From Pelobates cultripes (taxonomy: Eukaryota > Chordata > Amphibia > Anura > Pelobatidae): a stretch of 64,000 nt of DNA. A program made the position numbers and the translations under genes. Under the pieces are notes generated by a model. It was not told the origin of the DNA. It searched no databases and saw only the letters and a program-made list of their open reading frames with translations. The stretch is taken from positions 263,739,112 to 263,803,111 of the forward strand of contig OW240913.1 in the NCBI GenBank assembly GCA_933207985.1, read 5' to 3'. Every line of letters starts with the position of its first letter. Within the stretch, counting starts at the first letter, position 1. This document shows, in pieces, positions 23,421 through 36,307 of the stretch.

Positions 23421-26400
23421 CCTTAAGAGATCTGATTATCCAATGTAGATTCTTTAGCTTTTAAGTCATGGGACCACTACTGTCTAAGAAGGAAAGCAGG
23501 TGACACTGTCCACTGGACTCAAGCACGTAGCTTGTGACATTTAAATGTTGCAAAGAGGAGAGTATTGTTGACAGCATTAATAAGTGAAATGCAAAAATAA
23601 AATAATAAATATAAAGTTCTTGGTTCAGCTTAATCCACTGAGTTTTAGTTTTAAAACTGAGTAAATGGTTGAATATGGAAATCTGCTTCACTATAGTGCC
23701 TATATATATAAGGCCTATAGTAGCAGAGACGCCAAGTCTGTTATCAAAAGTAGAGTAGGGATAAAATAATAAAAGAAACCAAAAACAAACTGAAGCATTT
23801 ACAGGTCAAATCTCTCTGGAGTATTATGCGTCCAAATAGGAGTTTAGCTTCCAGAGATGTAATGCAGCAGAGCCACTTAAAAATGGGGAATAAGGGAGCC
23901 AGATGGCCAATGATTTTATATTAAATGTTTAACAATCATATAGGTGTGATAGTCAGGTGTCCTTATACATTTGGCCTTAGAATGTATCTCAAATAATAAT
24001 AACATGCTTATTGATTATAAGTGGTTGCTAGGACTGGGGGATTGGAGATTGAAGCTCAAGATGAGGGACCACTTAGTCCTCAATTATTTCAGCATACTTT
24101 TTCTGAGCTGTTCCATTAAATCCATTTATATAGTATCTGCTCAAAGGCTGCCACAGTGTATATGATCTAGAGACTTGTGGTGATTATTTTTCTCTGGAAA
24201 GACAGGACCAGATAACATGATTCAGGTATAGTGTGTGGATCATTACTGTATTATCACACTGCACCAGAACTAAATCACTAAAGACTCATGAAAGCATAGG
24301 TCTTCAGCTCATAAACTCAACTGCCAAAAATGTGTATACACTACCACCATGGATTGAAGAAGAAAACTGCTGACCCAGGGAGTTTTATCCAGCAGGGACT
24401 GCCATAAAAGTTGCTAACATTGACTATGGAGGAGGTTTAATGGGTCAGCATGGGGCAAGCGAAGAGAACAATATGCTAATACAGGGAGAGAAGGATGGAG
24501 ATAGTGACATGAGGATTGTGAGGATTGTGAGGATTGTAACATAGGGATGATGGTCATATGGATGTAAGAGGGTGATAGAGATACTGGTGGGTGATGAAAT
24601 GGTGACACTATGATGATTGGTAATAAGGACACTAGCTGGTGAACCTGGGGTGAATCTAGTAGTGGGCTTGCCGAGATGTAGAGGTGGAGTCTGAAGGAAC
24701 TGTTGGGTGTATTTGGAAAGTGATCAGTTGTGTGGTCTTGAGGGTCTTGTTATCAAGGTTTTCCTTTGGCTCAAGACCCATTTTTGAAAAATTGCAATGC
24801 ATTTTTTAAGTACATTAATAGTGGCTATATAACTATGCATAATGAGCTTCAACCCAAGCAAAAATGTTTAAATACAGAAAGCATAAAATGCTGTCTAGAT
24901 GTGGAATTACACATCCAATAGATTTCTTATACTGTTGTTTAAATTAATATAAAACTACTACAATCTGTGAATAATTAATTGAAATTTTTTTTGGCTTAAC
25001 TTTTTTGTATATTTTCATTCCCAAATTCCATTCTTATACCATTATTTGTGCAAAATATCAGTGAACACATAGGTTATTAACTTATGGGTCAAGACACAAA
25101 ATTGAATTACATTATTTTCATTGGTTTTGACTGATTATATCTGGTACATCATTTTAATCAAGCTCCATGCAACAGCTCAAAATAAATCATATACTGTAGC
25201 AGCTTTGCCTTTTCCAATAGTAATTCTGGCTTTGACATTGGAAAGATTTGAATTAACCTGTTTGGCAAAGTTTATTTTAGTATATAATACATTAAAATTC
25301 TAGTCCGGGTCATTAACTAATTTTGCAACAGAAAAAATGAATTACCAAATGAATGACGTGCATAATTTGGGTCTCTGTCAAATCGTTAGTTGCTAATCCA
25401 GCAAAGATACAACACAGATACCAATAAATCAAGCACACCACCATCACATAGATGTCAATCCGTAAGAGCTTCGGTGAAAAGTACAAGTATTCGTATTGTA
25501 TGAATATAACAAATGTTATAAATAAATAGATTTAGTTGTTGATAAAATGCATAAACATTAAACAAATCCTGATTCCATTTACATTGCAAAAAATATAAAA
25601 TGCAATATTTTATTCGATAATATTCAGGCAGGATACGTGTAATTCAAGACAATAGCCATCATTATCAATACATAACACATTAAATAAATGTATCACAGTA
25701 AAATATCTAAAGACATCGTTTTCCTTATAAAGAAATAGAATTTGCAACATTCCTGATAATAAATCTACTGTGTAGCAAGATACGACTTTTGTTGAGGTTT
25801 TTAAGGCTCAATGTTCCTAGAATTATTAAAATCCTCCAATCTTTGCTAGGAATTAATTTTACATTGATTTCGAGCAACACTTTAGGTCTGGTCTCTGATT
25901 TGATTTTGATCCCCAAAGGATCCTATCTAAAGATTACAATGGATATAAAAGAATTATGTTTAAGTATATGTTGAGAGCTACTGTAGACAATACCTAAAAT
26001 ACATCATTTCTAAAGCTATTTATGTGATTTAGCATTTAAGTTGGAGGTATTGAAAAAATGACATGACCATTTGAACAAAACAGCCGAGTACATTGTGATA
26101 CATTTGCTTAGATGAAAAATGTTTTTTTTTTTGTGCAGGGATCAAAACCGGTAAAACATATTTTTATTGTATAAAGGTTTTCTTGCAAGACCCTTGCAAC
26201 GTTAAAACATTTATTAAATAAACTGACTTGATCAGAAAAAAGTTTACTACTGTCAAGAGCTACACTTTTAGTCATTTATTTTACAGCTGAATATTTTCAT
26301 TATGCATTTAGTATCTCAAACCTATGTCAAAATATTTGAAAACTATATTGCAGAAAAAAGGTCCCTAATCCTAAATAATTATGCAAAAAATGGTTAAAGC

Positions 26401-27155
26401 TGAGGAGTTGTTATATACATGAATTTTATAGACAGGTAATTTTAAATAAATATTGTTGTATTAATTATTTTTTAATAAATGCCAGCTGGATAAAAACATA
26501 GAGAGCAATACTTTCCTTGTCCCTGTATACCCAGTTCATATTGTTTTGAAATTATTTTAAATTAGTTAATAAATAATAGTATTTAGGATTTGGCCTGCTG
26601 TTGACTCAAACAGCGAGTTCTGACAATCATATGTCCAAACTCGTGTTACTGTGCTGGTATTCAACTGTGTCTCTCCTGCTTTACCCTTATTTTACTTTTC
26701 TTGCCTTTCTGTTATTTATTTATCTTTTTGCATTTGATTGTCCTTCCAGTGCTTTTATTTATCATTCATTCTTTTCTGTCTTGTGTCCTTTATTCTTTTT
26801 AAACCGTTGTGTTGTTTTTTTCAAGGGAGGAAATACAGAGGACAGTTTCTGTCTGTCACAGGACGCACAGCACGGCTCCTGGAATAACCTACAGGTAATA
26901 TATGGGATAGTCCATATTACAGATTCTTAGAATAGCAGTGCTTAATGGTATTTCTATAGAAGGTGAAAACATAAGTCAGAGAACACAGTCAGGAATGGAG
27001 TAATCAGGTACAGGCTGAGTCAAAGAGTACAGAAAACAGGATCACCAAAGGACCAAGCCAGGTCAAAATACCAAAGCAGACAAGCAAGAAAATATGACAC
27101 TGTTGAGATTCCCAAAAAAAGACATGCTTTTTAAAAAAATCTCACTGAGTTGATG

Positions 27156-27157
<2 letters not shown>
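23421..27157. other. Long AT-rich intergenic stretch
   Basis: No gene recognised. A GAGGATTGT triplication lies at about 24511-24538. The 109-codon ORF at 26601-26930 has a hydrophobic low-complexity middle but no domain, and looks random. Confidence 0.5.

Positions 27158-27191
<34 letters not shown>
27158..27191. repeat. (TA)n microsatellite
   Basis: About 17 TA units immediately upstream of the Tc1 fragment. Confidence 0.95.
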
Positions 27192-27192
<1 letters not shown>

Positions 27193-27204
27193 CTCAATGG
27201 AAGA

Positions 27205-27568
27205 ATGTTGCCTGGTCTAACGTACAATGTTTTCTTTTAGGTCAGGTAGATGGCCAGGTTCATATGCATTTATCTGAGGAAGAAATGGCAGAAGAATGCA
27301 CAATGGAAAGAAAGCAGGCTGGTGTAGGCAGTGTTATGCTTTGGTCTGCTGTTAAACCTTGGGTCATGGCACTCACATGGCTATTACTTTGACACATACC
27401 ACCCACCTAGAGATTGTCGCAGACCATGTACACCCCTTAATGGCAATGATGTAACCTGATGGCAGTAGCCTCTTTCAGTGGCATAATACACCCCACCATA
27501 CTGCTAAATTGTTCAGGAGTGGTTTGAAAAACATGACAAAGAGTTCAAAGTGTTGCCTTGGCCTCCTT
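27205..27568 (+). mobile_element. Tc1-like fragment, same family as 8221-9363
   Basis: The sequence parallels 8828-9145: GGAAAGAAAGCAGGC, TTTGACACATAC, TAGAGATTGTCGCAGACCA, CATGACAAAGAGTTCAA. It covers only the middle to 3' transposase region and ends at TTGCCTTGGCCTCC, where the minisatellite begins. Both ends are missing. Confidence 0.8.
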
Positions 27569-27574
27569 AATGCC

Positions 27575-28320
27575 TAATAGAGACCCACACAAGGGGCTCA
27601 AGGGAGTCAAAGAGACACTCAGAGGGCCTGGGGAAGGGGAAACATAGACACACTGGGGGGAATGGGAAGGGGTATAAGAGTCATACTTAGGGACTGGGGA
27701 GAGAAATAGACACACAGAGGGGCTAAAAAAGGGAAAAAAGAGACACATAGAGGGGCTGTGGAAAGGAAAAAAGACATTTAAAGGGGCTGAGAGAGAAAGG
27801 GACTTGCTGAGGGGCTGCGGAAGGTGAAAAAGATATACAGAAAGGGGCTAGTGGACAGAAAGATACTCTCAAAGGGGCTGAGGAGAAAAAGAGATACACA
27901 CAGGTGATTGGATGAGTTTAAGACACACAAAGGGGCTGGGGGAAGTAAGAGACACAAAGAGGGTGGGGGGATAAAGACAACACAAAAAAAGGATGGTAAT
28001 AAGTAAGAGACATATAAATGGGCAGAAGGAAGAGAAGGAAGAGACACAACAAAGGCTGTGGGAGAAAAAGACACATAAAGGGGCAAGAAGGAAGCAAGAG
28101 ACACGTAAAAGAGCTGGGTGGAAAAGAGATACACAATGGGATTGTAAGACACACAAGGGTGATGTAAGACACACAAGGGGGAAAATAGGTTTAAGATACA
28201 CTAAAGGGGGATGCTAGACACAAAAAGGGCATACAATATACTAAAGGGTGTAGCATATTCAAAATAGGGGATAAAAACACAAAAGGGTTAAGAGACACAG
28301 GTGAAGATACATTATTTTCG
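27575..28320. repeat. GGGGCTG...GAGACACA minisatellite
   Basis: An imperfect tandem array of units of about 35-40 bp built on AGGGGCTGGGG-A-rich-GAGACACACA. The complementary strand is free of stops, producing several spurious overlapping ORFs. The array directly abuts the truncated Tc1 copy and resembles arrays inside the hAT elements here, so it may be a hAT interior whose ends are lost. Confidence 0.75.
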
Positions 28321-29503
28321 GGTTTGGGGGTGAGGGCGGAAAATGCATCTTTACATGTGTAGCTAAAAAACCTTGAACTAGCGATGAGCTTCTGGTTATT
28401 GGTTAGCATCATTCCTGTGTGCACAGAATATGCACATTAATTTGTTCTGCACGGAGCATGGATAATGAACATTTTTTAAATAGAAAGTTTTAAATCTAAA
28501 TTCCTAATTTTCATTGGTAATCACCATACCCTCCTAACTCAATAATCAAAAACAGAAGGAACTATAGTATTTTAAAGTCAGTGGCCGTAAATATATTCTT
28601 TTAACACTGAAGCCTGCAAAACCAAAATCCTTATACATTGTATTTCTGTACTAGAAAACATTTAAAAAAAAAAAGATTTAAACAATATGAAACAAGTAAA
28701 CGAGAAGTTTAGAACCATTTAACCCTTCACTAATATTGAATAAAATGAGAAAGCCAGTGACCATACACAATGCCAAGACATGACTATATTTAAAATATTC
28801 AAAAGTTTGATTGTAACTGTTAATAAAACACTGACACGAATTCAAAGTGAAATTCAACTTTAAGGTCAAAATAGGTGAATTATGCTTCCAGTGCAGCTAC
28901 TCTCGCCTTAAATTTCAAATTCACTTTGAATTCACTTTGAATCCTCACTTTCGTGAATAAACCATTACATATTTAAGCATCAGTTCAAGTGAGAAATCCA
29001 ACAAATATCAGAATGGTATTTGCATAAAAAAAGACTTTCTTTTTACTCATTGTGCATATAAATAACTCTTGAACTATTGTGCCATATGTCAAGAAACTAA
29101 TGAAGTACAGTACGACCTGTGGTGAATTGACTGAGTCTCTGATCAGAGATCAAATCATTTTTTGCATCAAAGAAGATGTATTGAGAGAGATATCTCTGTG
29201 AAGAGATCCAACCTTAAGTAAACCTTTTTTTCAGATATCTAGGGCACCAGGAACTATAAAGGCATGAATAAATAAAGAAATTCAACAGAATAGTTTGCTC
29301 AAGTCTGTAGTATAAAAATGATTGTACCGTGGCTCCAAAACAGTACACTTATGAAAAATGCATGCTCAATGGCTCTATAATAACCAGCGGAGCAACTGAC
29401 TATGCATTTTTCATAACTGTTCTTTTTTTTTTAATGAAATCTTCTTTAGCACAGTTCATTTACAAAACTAATTCTACTGGTCAGCTGGTACTGATATGCA
29501 ATA
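28321..29503. other. Intergenic with palindromic MITE remnant
   Basis: At about 28838-28967 there is an inverted pair, GAATTCAAAGTGAAATTC and AAATTCACTTTGAATTC, characteristic of the MITE family that is complete at 50116-50839. Otherwise nothing is recognised. Confidence 0.45.
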
Positions 29504-29605
29504 TATTATAGCAGGGCTTCCCAAACTTTTATGGGCCGAGACCCACTTTTCAAAACGGTAATTTTTCGAGACCCACTTGCTTTTAATGCATATTTTAAAA
29601 AGTGA

Positions 29606-30245
29606 ACACCATGGCAATCAGCTTTAGAGCCATACAATTGGCCAACCATAGCAATCCGCTTTAGATGAATACAATTGGCACACCGTGGCAATCAGTTTTA
29701 GAGGCATACAATTGGCACACCATGGCAATCAGCTTTACAGGCATACAGATGGCACACCATGGCAATCAGCTTTACAGGCATACAATTGGCACACCATGGC
29801 AACCAGCTTTAGAGGCTTACAATTGGCACACCATGGCAACCAGCTTTAGAGGCTTACAATTGGCACACCATGGCAACCAGCTTTAGAGGCATAAATTCAG
29901 AACATCATGGAAATCAGTTTTAGAGGAATAACATTAGAACATCACAGCAGCTTTAAATACATAAACTTGGTACACCACGGCAAAAAGCTTTAGTTGCATA
30001 AACTTGGCATATCATGGTAATCACTTTTAGATGCATAAACTTGGCACATCATGGCCATCAGCTTCAGAGGCATACAATTGGCACACCATGGCAAACAGTC
30101 AGATGCATAAAATTGACACACCACCGCAATCAGTTTTAGATGCATAAAATTGGCATAACATGGCAGTTTTAGAGGCATAATTGTGGGATATCATGGCAGT
30201 TTTAGAGGCAGAAACTTTACACATCATGGCAATCAGTTTTAGTGA
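29606..30245. repeat. 37-bp minisatellite
   Basis: About 17 units of a motif containing TTGGCACACCATGGCAATCA followed by GCTTTAGAGGCATACAA. Four consecutive copies (29714, 29751, 29788, 29825) are spaced exactly 37 bp. The right-hand third is more diverged. Confidence 0.92.
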
Positions 30246-30739
30246 CATACAACTGCTTACTCACAGACTCAGAATCAGAAGTGCTGTGTCCTGTTCTTTC
30301 ATCCAGGCACCTCACATTGATTATCCCAGTGGTGGAAGTAATGTAGAGTTAGACCTGGTGCAAGAATGTTTTCTGGGCCCCCTCTAGTGCCAGTGTGGGC
30401 AAAAGGTAGACCTCCATCTGTCGGAGAACTTCAACAATGCTATGCCAGATGGGGAACTACCATTTTCTTATCATTGCAGGGTTATATTGGTGAGCAGTGT
30501 TTGAGCGTTTGAATGTAAGCATGTTTTTGTATTAAGTATATGTGTGCATGTATCTGTGTATTTGTATGTACAGTTGCCACTGGACTGTAGTGGTGTACTT
30601 GTTTGTAATGTTTGCGTCTGAATGCATGGGTGTTTGTATGTAGTGTTGGACTTGAAATGCAGGTGTGCTTTTTGTGTGTAGTGTTGAGGTTTGAATGAAG
30701 GGGTGTTTGTAGATAATTTTAGTGTTTTAATGCCAGGTT

Positions 30740-31060
30740 GTGTTTGTATGTAATGTTTGTGTTTGATTGCAGTATGTGTGTAGTGGATGCAGTGTGTGTA
30801 TTGTGTTTATAAAATATACATATACACAATGTGTGTTTGAATGTATGGAGTATGTGTGAAGTGTATACACATATACACACACACATACAAAGGCACACAC
30901 AGACACACAAATACACACACTGACACAGCAATACACACAGACACACAGTGACACCTAGTTTCCCACACATAGATACACAGGCGCTCATGTACACAGATAC
31001 ACACTGACACACAACACACACACACACTGACACAAAAGGACACACAGATACACATACACA
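30740..31060. repeat. TG- then CA-rich simple repeat
   Basis: The plus strand shifts from TGTGTTTG-rich to ACACACAGACAC-rich around 30860, giving partial self-complementarity. The open minus frames here are low complexity. Confidence 0.85.
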
Positions 31061-31079
31061 CAGGGACAGATGGTGAGGG

Positions 31080-31855
31080 TGACAGTGTGAGGGAGAGGTG
31101 AGGGTGACAGTGTGGGAGGGAGTGTGTGCTGGTAACAGTGTGGGGGGCAGTGTGAGGGCAAGGTGAGAAAGGGTTACAGTGGGCAGGCAGGGGAAGAAGG
31201 GGTGGGCAGGCAGGGGGAGAAGGGGTTACAGTGTGAGGGGCAGGGGGAGAAAAGGCTGCAGTGGGAGGGGCAGGGAGTGAATGGGATACAGTGTGGGGAG
31301 GGGGGGAGTGAAGGGGGAGCGTGGGGGGCAGGGAAGTGAAGGGTTACAGTGGCAGGGAGGATGGCCAGTGGGGAGGGGGCAGGAGGATGGGGTTACAGTG
31401 TGGGGGAGGGCAGACAGTGAAGGGGTTACAGTGGGGAGGAGCAGGAGTGAAGGGGTTACAGTGGGGGAGGAGGCAGGAGTGAAGGTTAGATGGGGGGAGG
31501 AGGGCAGGAGAAGGTTACATGGGGAGGGCAGGAGTGAAGGGGTTACAGTGGGGGAGAGGGAGGAGGGGTTACAGGTGGGGAGGCAGGGGAGGAAGGGAGT
31601 GGGGGAGGAGGCAGGAAGTGAAGGGTTACAGTGGGGGGAGGAGGCAGGGAGTGAAGGGGTTACAGTGGGGAGGAGGCAGGAGGGGTTACAGTGTGGGGAG
31701 ATGGCAGGAGTGAAGGGGAGTGTGGAGAGGGACAGGAGTGAAGGCAGGTGGGGGGAGGCAAGGGGTGAAGGGGTTACAGTGTGGGGGGGAAGAGGCAGGG
31801 GGTGAAGGGGTTACAGTGGGGGGGAGGAAGCAGGGGGTAAAGGGGGGGGCATTGT
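31080..31855. repeat. G-rich minisatellite
   Basis: An imperfect array of about 32-34 bp built on GTGAAGGGGTTACAGTGGGG and GGAGGCAGGA. Strong strand asymmetry: runs of 3-7 G every few bases. Many units contain four G-runs close together. Confidence 0.9.
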
Positions 31856-31911
31856 CTGGGGGCTATGTCCTACCTTTCATAAATTCAATGGTGGTCCAGT
31901 GGGTTAACTCT

Positions 31912-32032
31912 CCGGTCTGCAGCTCCGCCGACTGTGTAATAAAAGTCTTGCGAGCACCCAGTGTTGCCATGGTGCTCACGAGACTTTTATTACACAGTCT
32001 GCAGCTCTGCACCCGGTGGAGCTGCAGACCGG
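31912..32032. repeat. Long stem-loop at hAT right end
   Basis: Arms of about 39 nt (31920-31958 against 31970-32009, including GTAATAAAAGTC and GACTTTTATTAC) with a loop of about 12 nt. Outside them a second pairing, CCGGTCTGCAGCTCC with GGAGCTGCAGACCGG, closes the structure. Confidence 0.85.
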
Positions 32033-32213
32033 AGGTGCTGGGCAGACTGATTGGAGGGAGCCCGGCGGCATACAGGGCCGAGAGCTCGACTAATCAGTCT
32101 GCCTGTCTGAGTCCCCGCGGCCCTGCATGTGTGGGTCAGGACGACCCACTGGGAATCGCCCTGCGACCCACCAGTGGGTCGCGACCCACACTTTGGGAAC
32201 CGTTGTATTATAG

Positions 32214-32763
32214 TATATGTATTTTGCGCTGTTTACTTGTTTTATTGTTGTATATATTTGTATGATGAAATTGGAGTGATTTAATTCACGGTGAATACAG
32301 CTTCACTTGTCTCACTTTTAGTGCCGATTTGCACATATTTGTTTTTATAATAACAGTTTAACGCTTGTAAGGCTATGCCTTAGCTGCGCAAACATACACA
32401 AGACTAACCAAAGGTAGTGTTGGTGCAATCATTAGATTATTAGTCTTCTCTTGAAATGCACATTACCAGTGTAAGTGTATTTGGCGTCTTAGAAACTCTG
32501 CTTTTTTATTTATTTTTTTAAAATTTTATTTTATATATTTTTCTGAAAAATTCACGTGGGTTACCTCTTTCTTTTGTGTGGGATAGATTTTACCCTCTTT
32601 CTTTTGCAGCTGGACACAATTTCATTTTCTGTTCTGACTAGCTGTGTTTATGAATAAGGTTTTTGGCTATACTGTAGTTCTGTCTAAGGTATGCAGGAGT
32701 AGACAAAAAAAAATAGAGCATCAATAAGTTAAAGGAAAATGGAAAAAAAAATAATAATAAAAA
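32214..32763. other. Intergenic, nothing recognisable
   Basis: AT-rich gap between the hAT element and a Tc1 fragment. Confidence 0.5.
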
Positions 32764-33541
32764 GGCATGTGGGAGACTCCCAAAATGTATGGAGGAAGGT
32801 TCTCTGGTCTGATGAGACTAAAATTGAACTTTTCGGCCATCAAAGAAAACGCTATGTCTGGCGCAAACCCAACACATCACATCACCCAAAGAACACCATC
32901 TTGGACTGGGAAACTGGTCAGAGTTGAGGGAGAGATGGATGGTGCTAAATACAGGGATATTCTTGAGCAAAACCTGTACCATTCTGTGTGTGACTTGAGG
33001 CTAGGACGGAGGCTCACCTTCCAGCAGGACAATGACCCCAAACACACTGCTAAAGCAACACTTGAGTGGTTTAAGGGGAAACATGTAAATGTGTTGGATG
33101 GCCTAGTCAAAGCCCAGACCTCAATCCAATAGAAAATCTGTGGTCAGACTTAAAGATTGCTGTTCACAAGCGCAAACCATCCAACCTGAAGGAGCTGGAG
33201 CAGTTTTGCAAGGAGGAATGGGCAAAAATCCCAGTGGTAAGATGTGGCAAGCTCATAGAGACTTAGCCAAAGCGACTTTGAGCTGTGATTGCCGCAAAAG
33301 GTGGCTCTACAAAGTATTGACTTTAGGGGGGTGCGTACTTATGCACATTGACTTTTTCTGTTATTTTGTCCTATTTGTTGTTTGCTTCACAATAAAAATA
33401 AAAAAAAAAACATCTTCAAAGTTGTAGGAATGTTTTGTAAATTAGATGATGCAAATTCCCAAACAATCTATGTTAATTCCTGGTTGTGAGGCAACAAAAC
33501 ACGAAAAATACCAATGGGGTGAATACTTTTGCAAGGCACTG
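32764..33541 (+). mobile_element. Tc1-like transposon 3' half, fourth lineage
   Basis: The readable transposase begins at [14 protein letters not shown] in one frame and [14 protein letters not shown] in another, the latter holding the first catalytic Asp. An internal deletion after HHPKNTI (about 32900) removes the region before [24 protein letters not shown] (about 33020-33075) holds the second Asp. The [14 protein letters not shown] block (33100-33142) is present after a frameshift. The right inverted terminus ends at CACTG (33541) next to TA. The left half is missing. Confidence 0.88.
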
Positions 33542-36299
33542 TATGTAGCTGTAACTTAAAACATAAAGATGGACACTTTTTTACATATATATATTTACTT
33601 CCCCCCTTTTTTTTGTTTTTTTATGTGTGTTTTTTTAGTGTATATTTTTTTATATATATATGTTTACCTTCTGCTACAGAGAGACTCCTTCTCCTGGGTA
33701 CCACTTGCTAGTGGTGACATGCTGCTATGAGCTTCATTTGATGTAAGTGCATTTTGTATAAATAAATTAATTTTTATCTACAATACTGCTCTATATACCT
33801 CTTTTTCTTCTGAGGATTGAGCGTCTTGAATTTGCACCTTTGGTCCGTATACACAAGCTTCCCGAGAGAAGAACCTTTTATCTATATACCCTTTGGAAGG
33901 GAGACAAGTTCAGATCTACAGTTTGGTCCTGTAAATTCTCTACCTCCGGGAGTGTATTATACATTGATTGTACATGCTTCACTATTGTGTGATTTTTCTT
34001 ATATTTTAGATCTTGTGAAGGAAGTTTCTTGTATTATCTACAGGTTGTATATATTGTTTGTGCTACCCCTTTAATCTACACTAGTATTTTATACAGTATA
34101 GATTTACTTTTTTGTTCATATTATATTGGTGTATGTGAGGTACACTGTTGGGTGTTTGGCACATTTCCTCTTGTCTTGGTTGGGAGATTATATAGTACCT
34201 TTTTCTTTTCTTTTTTTCATATACTGCTGTTATAGCTGTGGTTCAATATATCAGAAAACAATTCATCTTAGAATCTCACCTTCTGCCTTATGCTGCAGAA
34301 TTTGGCCTTGCTATATGGTCAAATTTATCTACATTTATATATTCCAGAATTATAATATTGGGTAAAACAATCTGGGATTGCAAACTTTAGACCTAAATAA
34401 TGAATGGGAACAATTCTAAAATTTGGTTAATTTTACTGCTCATTTTTGGCCATGTTCTTGGCAAGGTTTTCAATTTCATTTTCAGTTTTCAATCATTTCT
34501 GTTTTAGTAAATAAACCTATTGATAATATTGTATTACCCATCCATGCGCTCTCCCGCTTTCAGAAGTGAATAAGGGTTCTCTAGCATTCCTATGGATAGC
34601 GTAAGTTACATTGGTGTTATAATTATTTATATAATTACAAATATAGAACTAATCACATAAAATGGAATTACAAATGCACTGCTTAAATTTAAAAAATAAA
34701 ACTTTTTAATATATAAGCTGAATTGGCCCAAATCATTGTCATGAAATTAAATGATATATTCAATAAGTATTTTTATTAGGAATTTCTATTAAACATATCT
34801 GTTTAATTTTGGGGAAATCTGTGCACCTTGAGGTTGAGTGGTAAATGCAATTTACACTTCCCTGATCCATAGAAAACAGGGAACTAACTGGCAACTGTCC
34901 CACTGTTGAGAAATTGGGACTACTGGTCTTTGACATTATTAACATTCCTTTTACTCTGCGTCTTCTAACCTGGGAGATACTAGCCTGCACTTCTTCCAGG
35001 TGCAGACTGAGAGCATTCCTCACATGAGCCCTGGCCATTCAGAGCATTGCTGCAGGTGACCACCGGGGATCATCTTGTCCCACTTCAGCGGCCAAAGGTA
35101 AGAAGCAGGTATGGGGGAATAAACTGAAACAAAAAAAAAGAAAAGAAAATATATTTAAAAATATATAAACCTGCTCCACTCTCACCACCTCCCTCTCCCC
35201 CCACTCAATATAGTCCCTATCCCACCCACACAATAACACACACACATATACACTGCATCCTCTGCACACATTGGAATCCAAATACACACACACACACACA
35301 TCCCCTACAAACACACCTTACATCCCCTGCACACCTACGTATACATTGCATTACATAAACACACACCACATCTTGTGTACACACACACACTTGGTACAAT
35401 TCTTATACCCACACATGTAACATCCTATATACACATAAGCTTAAGATAACTGTAATTAAAGCATTGTTTTGTTAGTTAGTCTTCTATACTTCTAGTTAAA
35501 ATATATGGGTGTGTCTTATATTCCAGATTTGGCTCATTAAAAAATAAAACTGTATATATTTTTTATTATTAGTTTTTTCACTTTATCTACAGGGATTTTA
35601 CATATGGACGGCAAATTTGGGAACAAAAATGATTTGCAATATATTTAGCACTTTCTTTGTTAGTCACATCTTACATGATATTTTTGCTTACTGTAAAAAA
35701 TCAATTTATTTTTCTTGAGGCATGATCAAGTATTGATTTAGGCTTAAGGAAGGATCAAGTGATCATAGGGATGTAAAAAGACATTATTCTAAGTGCTTAC
35801 ATTTATATATAAAAAGGATTAGGTTAAGCATGAAAAAATGGACCCATGACCCTGTATTTAACTGACTCAAAATTTTGTTTTCTATTAACTTGATGGGTTT
35901 GTTTTGTTTTTAATGCAAATACTCATCAGTAGTAAATACAGGCACCACATTAAAATATTGAGTCAATTTTTCCTTATTCTTTTCATCATCATGCACTGCT
36001 TGTGAAAATATTAGCATTTATATAACATCTATATGATACATGGCATGCATACATGTAGAAATGTAGAAAGAAAACAGTGTATCACAATAATTTGCTATTT
36101 AACAGATACAAAAAAAATTATGTGAAATTATACTTAATATTTCATTTATTTGTTCGTACTGAACAGAAAAGTTTTGTAGATATTTGCAGTTTTATACAAT
36201 ATAAGGCAGGGAAAAGCAACCTTATGGTGGCACTGTGCCAAATGAAAACTTTGAAGTGACACACACAGTCATCCAAGTCATAATTTTAAATTTTTAGCT
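33542..36299. other. Intergenic with T-rich and CA-rich tracts
   Basis: T-rich tract at 33595-33660. CA-rich simple repeats at 35225-35430, which explain the Cys/Val-rich minus ORFs there. No gene recognised; the short plus ORFs at 33817-34365 lack domains. Confidence 0.5.
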
Positions 36300-36307
36300 A
36301 CCCTCTT

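Larger units (their letters stand above)
29512..32205. mobile_element. Non-autonomous hAT element, 2.7 kb, perfect TSD
   Basis: Left terminus CAGGGCTTCCCAAACTTTT and right terminus AAACTTTGGGAACCGTTG form inverted repeats of the hAT type. A perfect 8-bp duplication, TATTATAG, flanks it (29504-29511 and 32206-32213). It has no transposase. The interior is a string of arrays: a 37-bp minisatellite (29606-30245), TG/CA-rich DNA (30740-31060) and a G-rich minisatellite (31080-31855). A long stem-loop (31912-32032) lies before the right end. ORFs inside (for example 31281-31805, 31720-32265) arise from the arrays. Confidence 0.92.

Noticed and set aside
27545..28201. Ser/Pro/Leu-rich hydrophobic minus ORFs resembling membrane proteins
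   Set aside because: Translation of a tandem array; repeats in the DNA explain the pattern.
29665..29886. 73-codon ORF with regular HTMAI-type repeats
   Set aside because: It is the 37-bp minisatellite read through; the unit is not a multiple of three, so no stable protein repeat results.
30719..31061. Cys/Val-rich minus ORFs
   Set aside because: CA-repeat translation only.
31281..32265. Gly/Arg-rich ORFs of 174 and 181 codons
   Set aside because: Derived from the G-rich minisatellite inside the hAT element; no domain.
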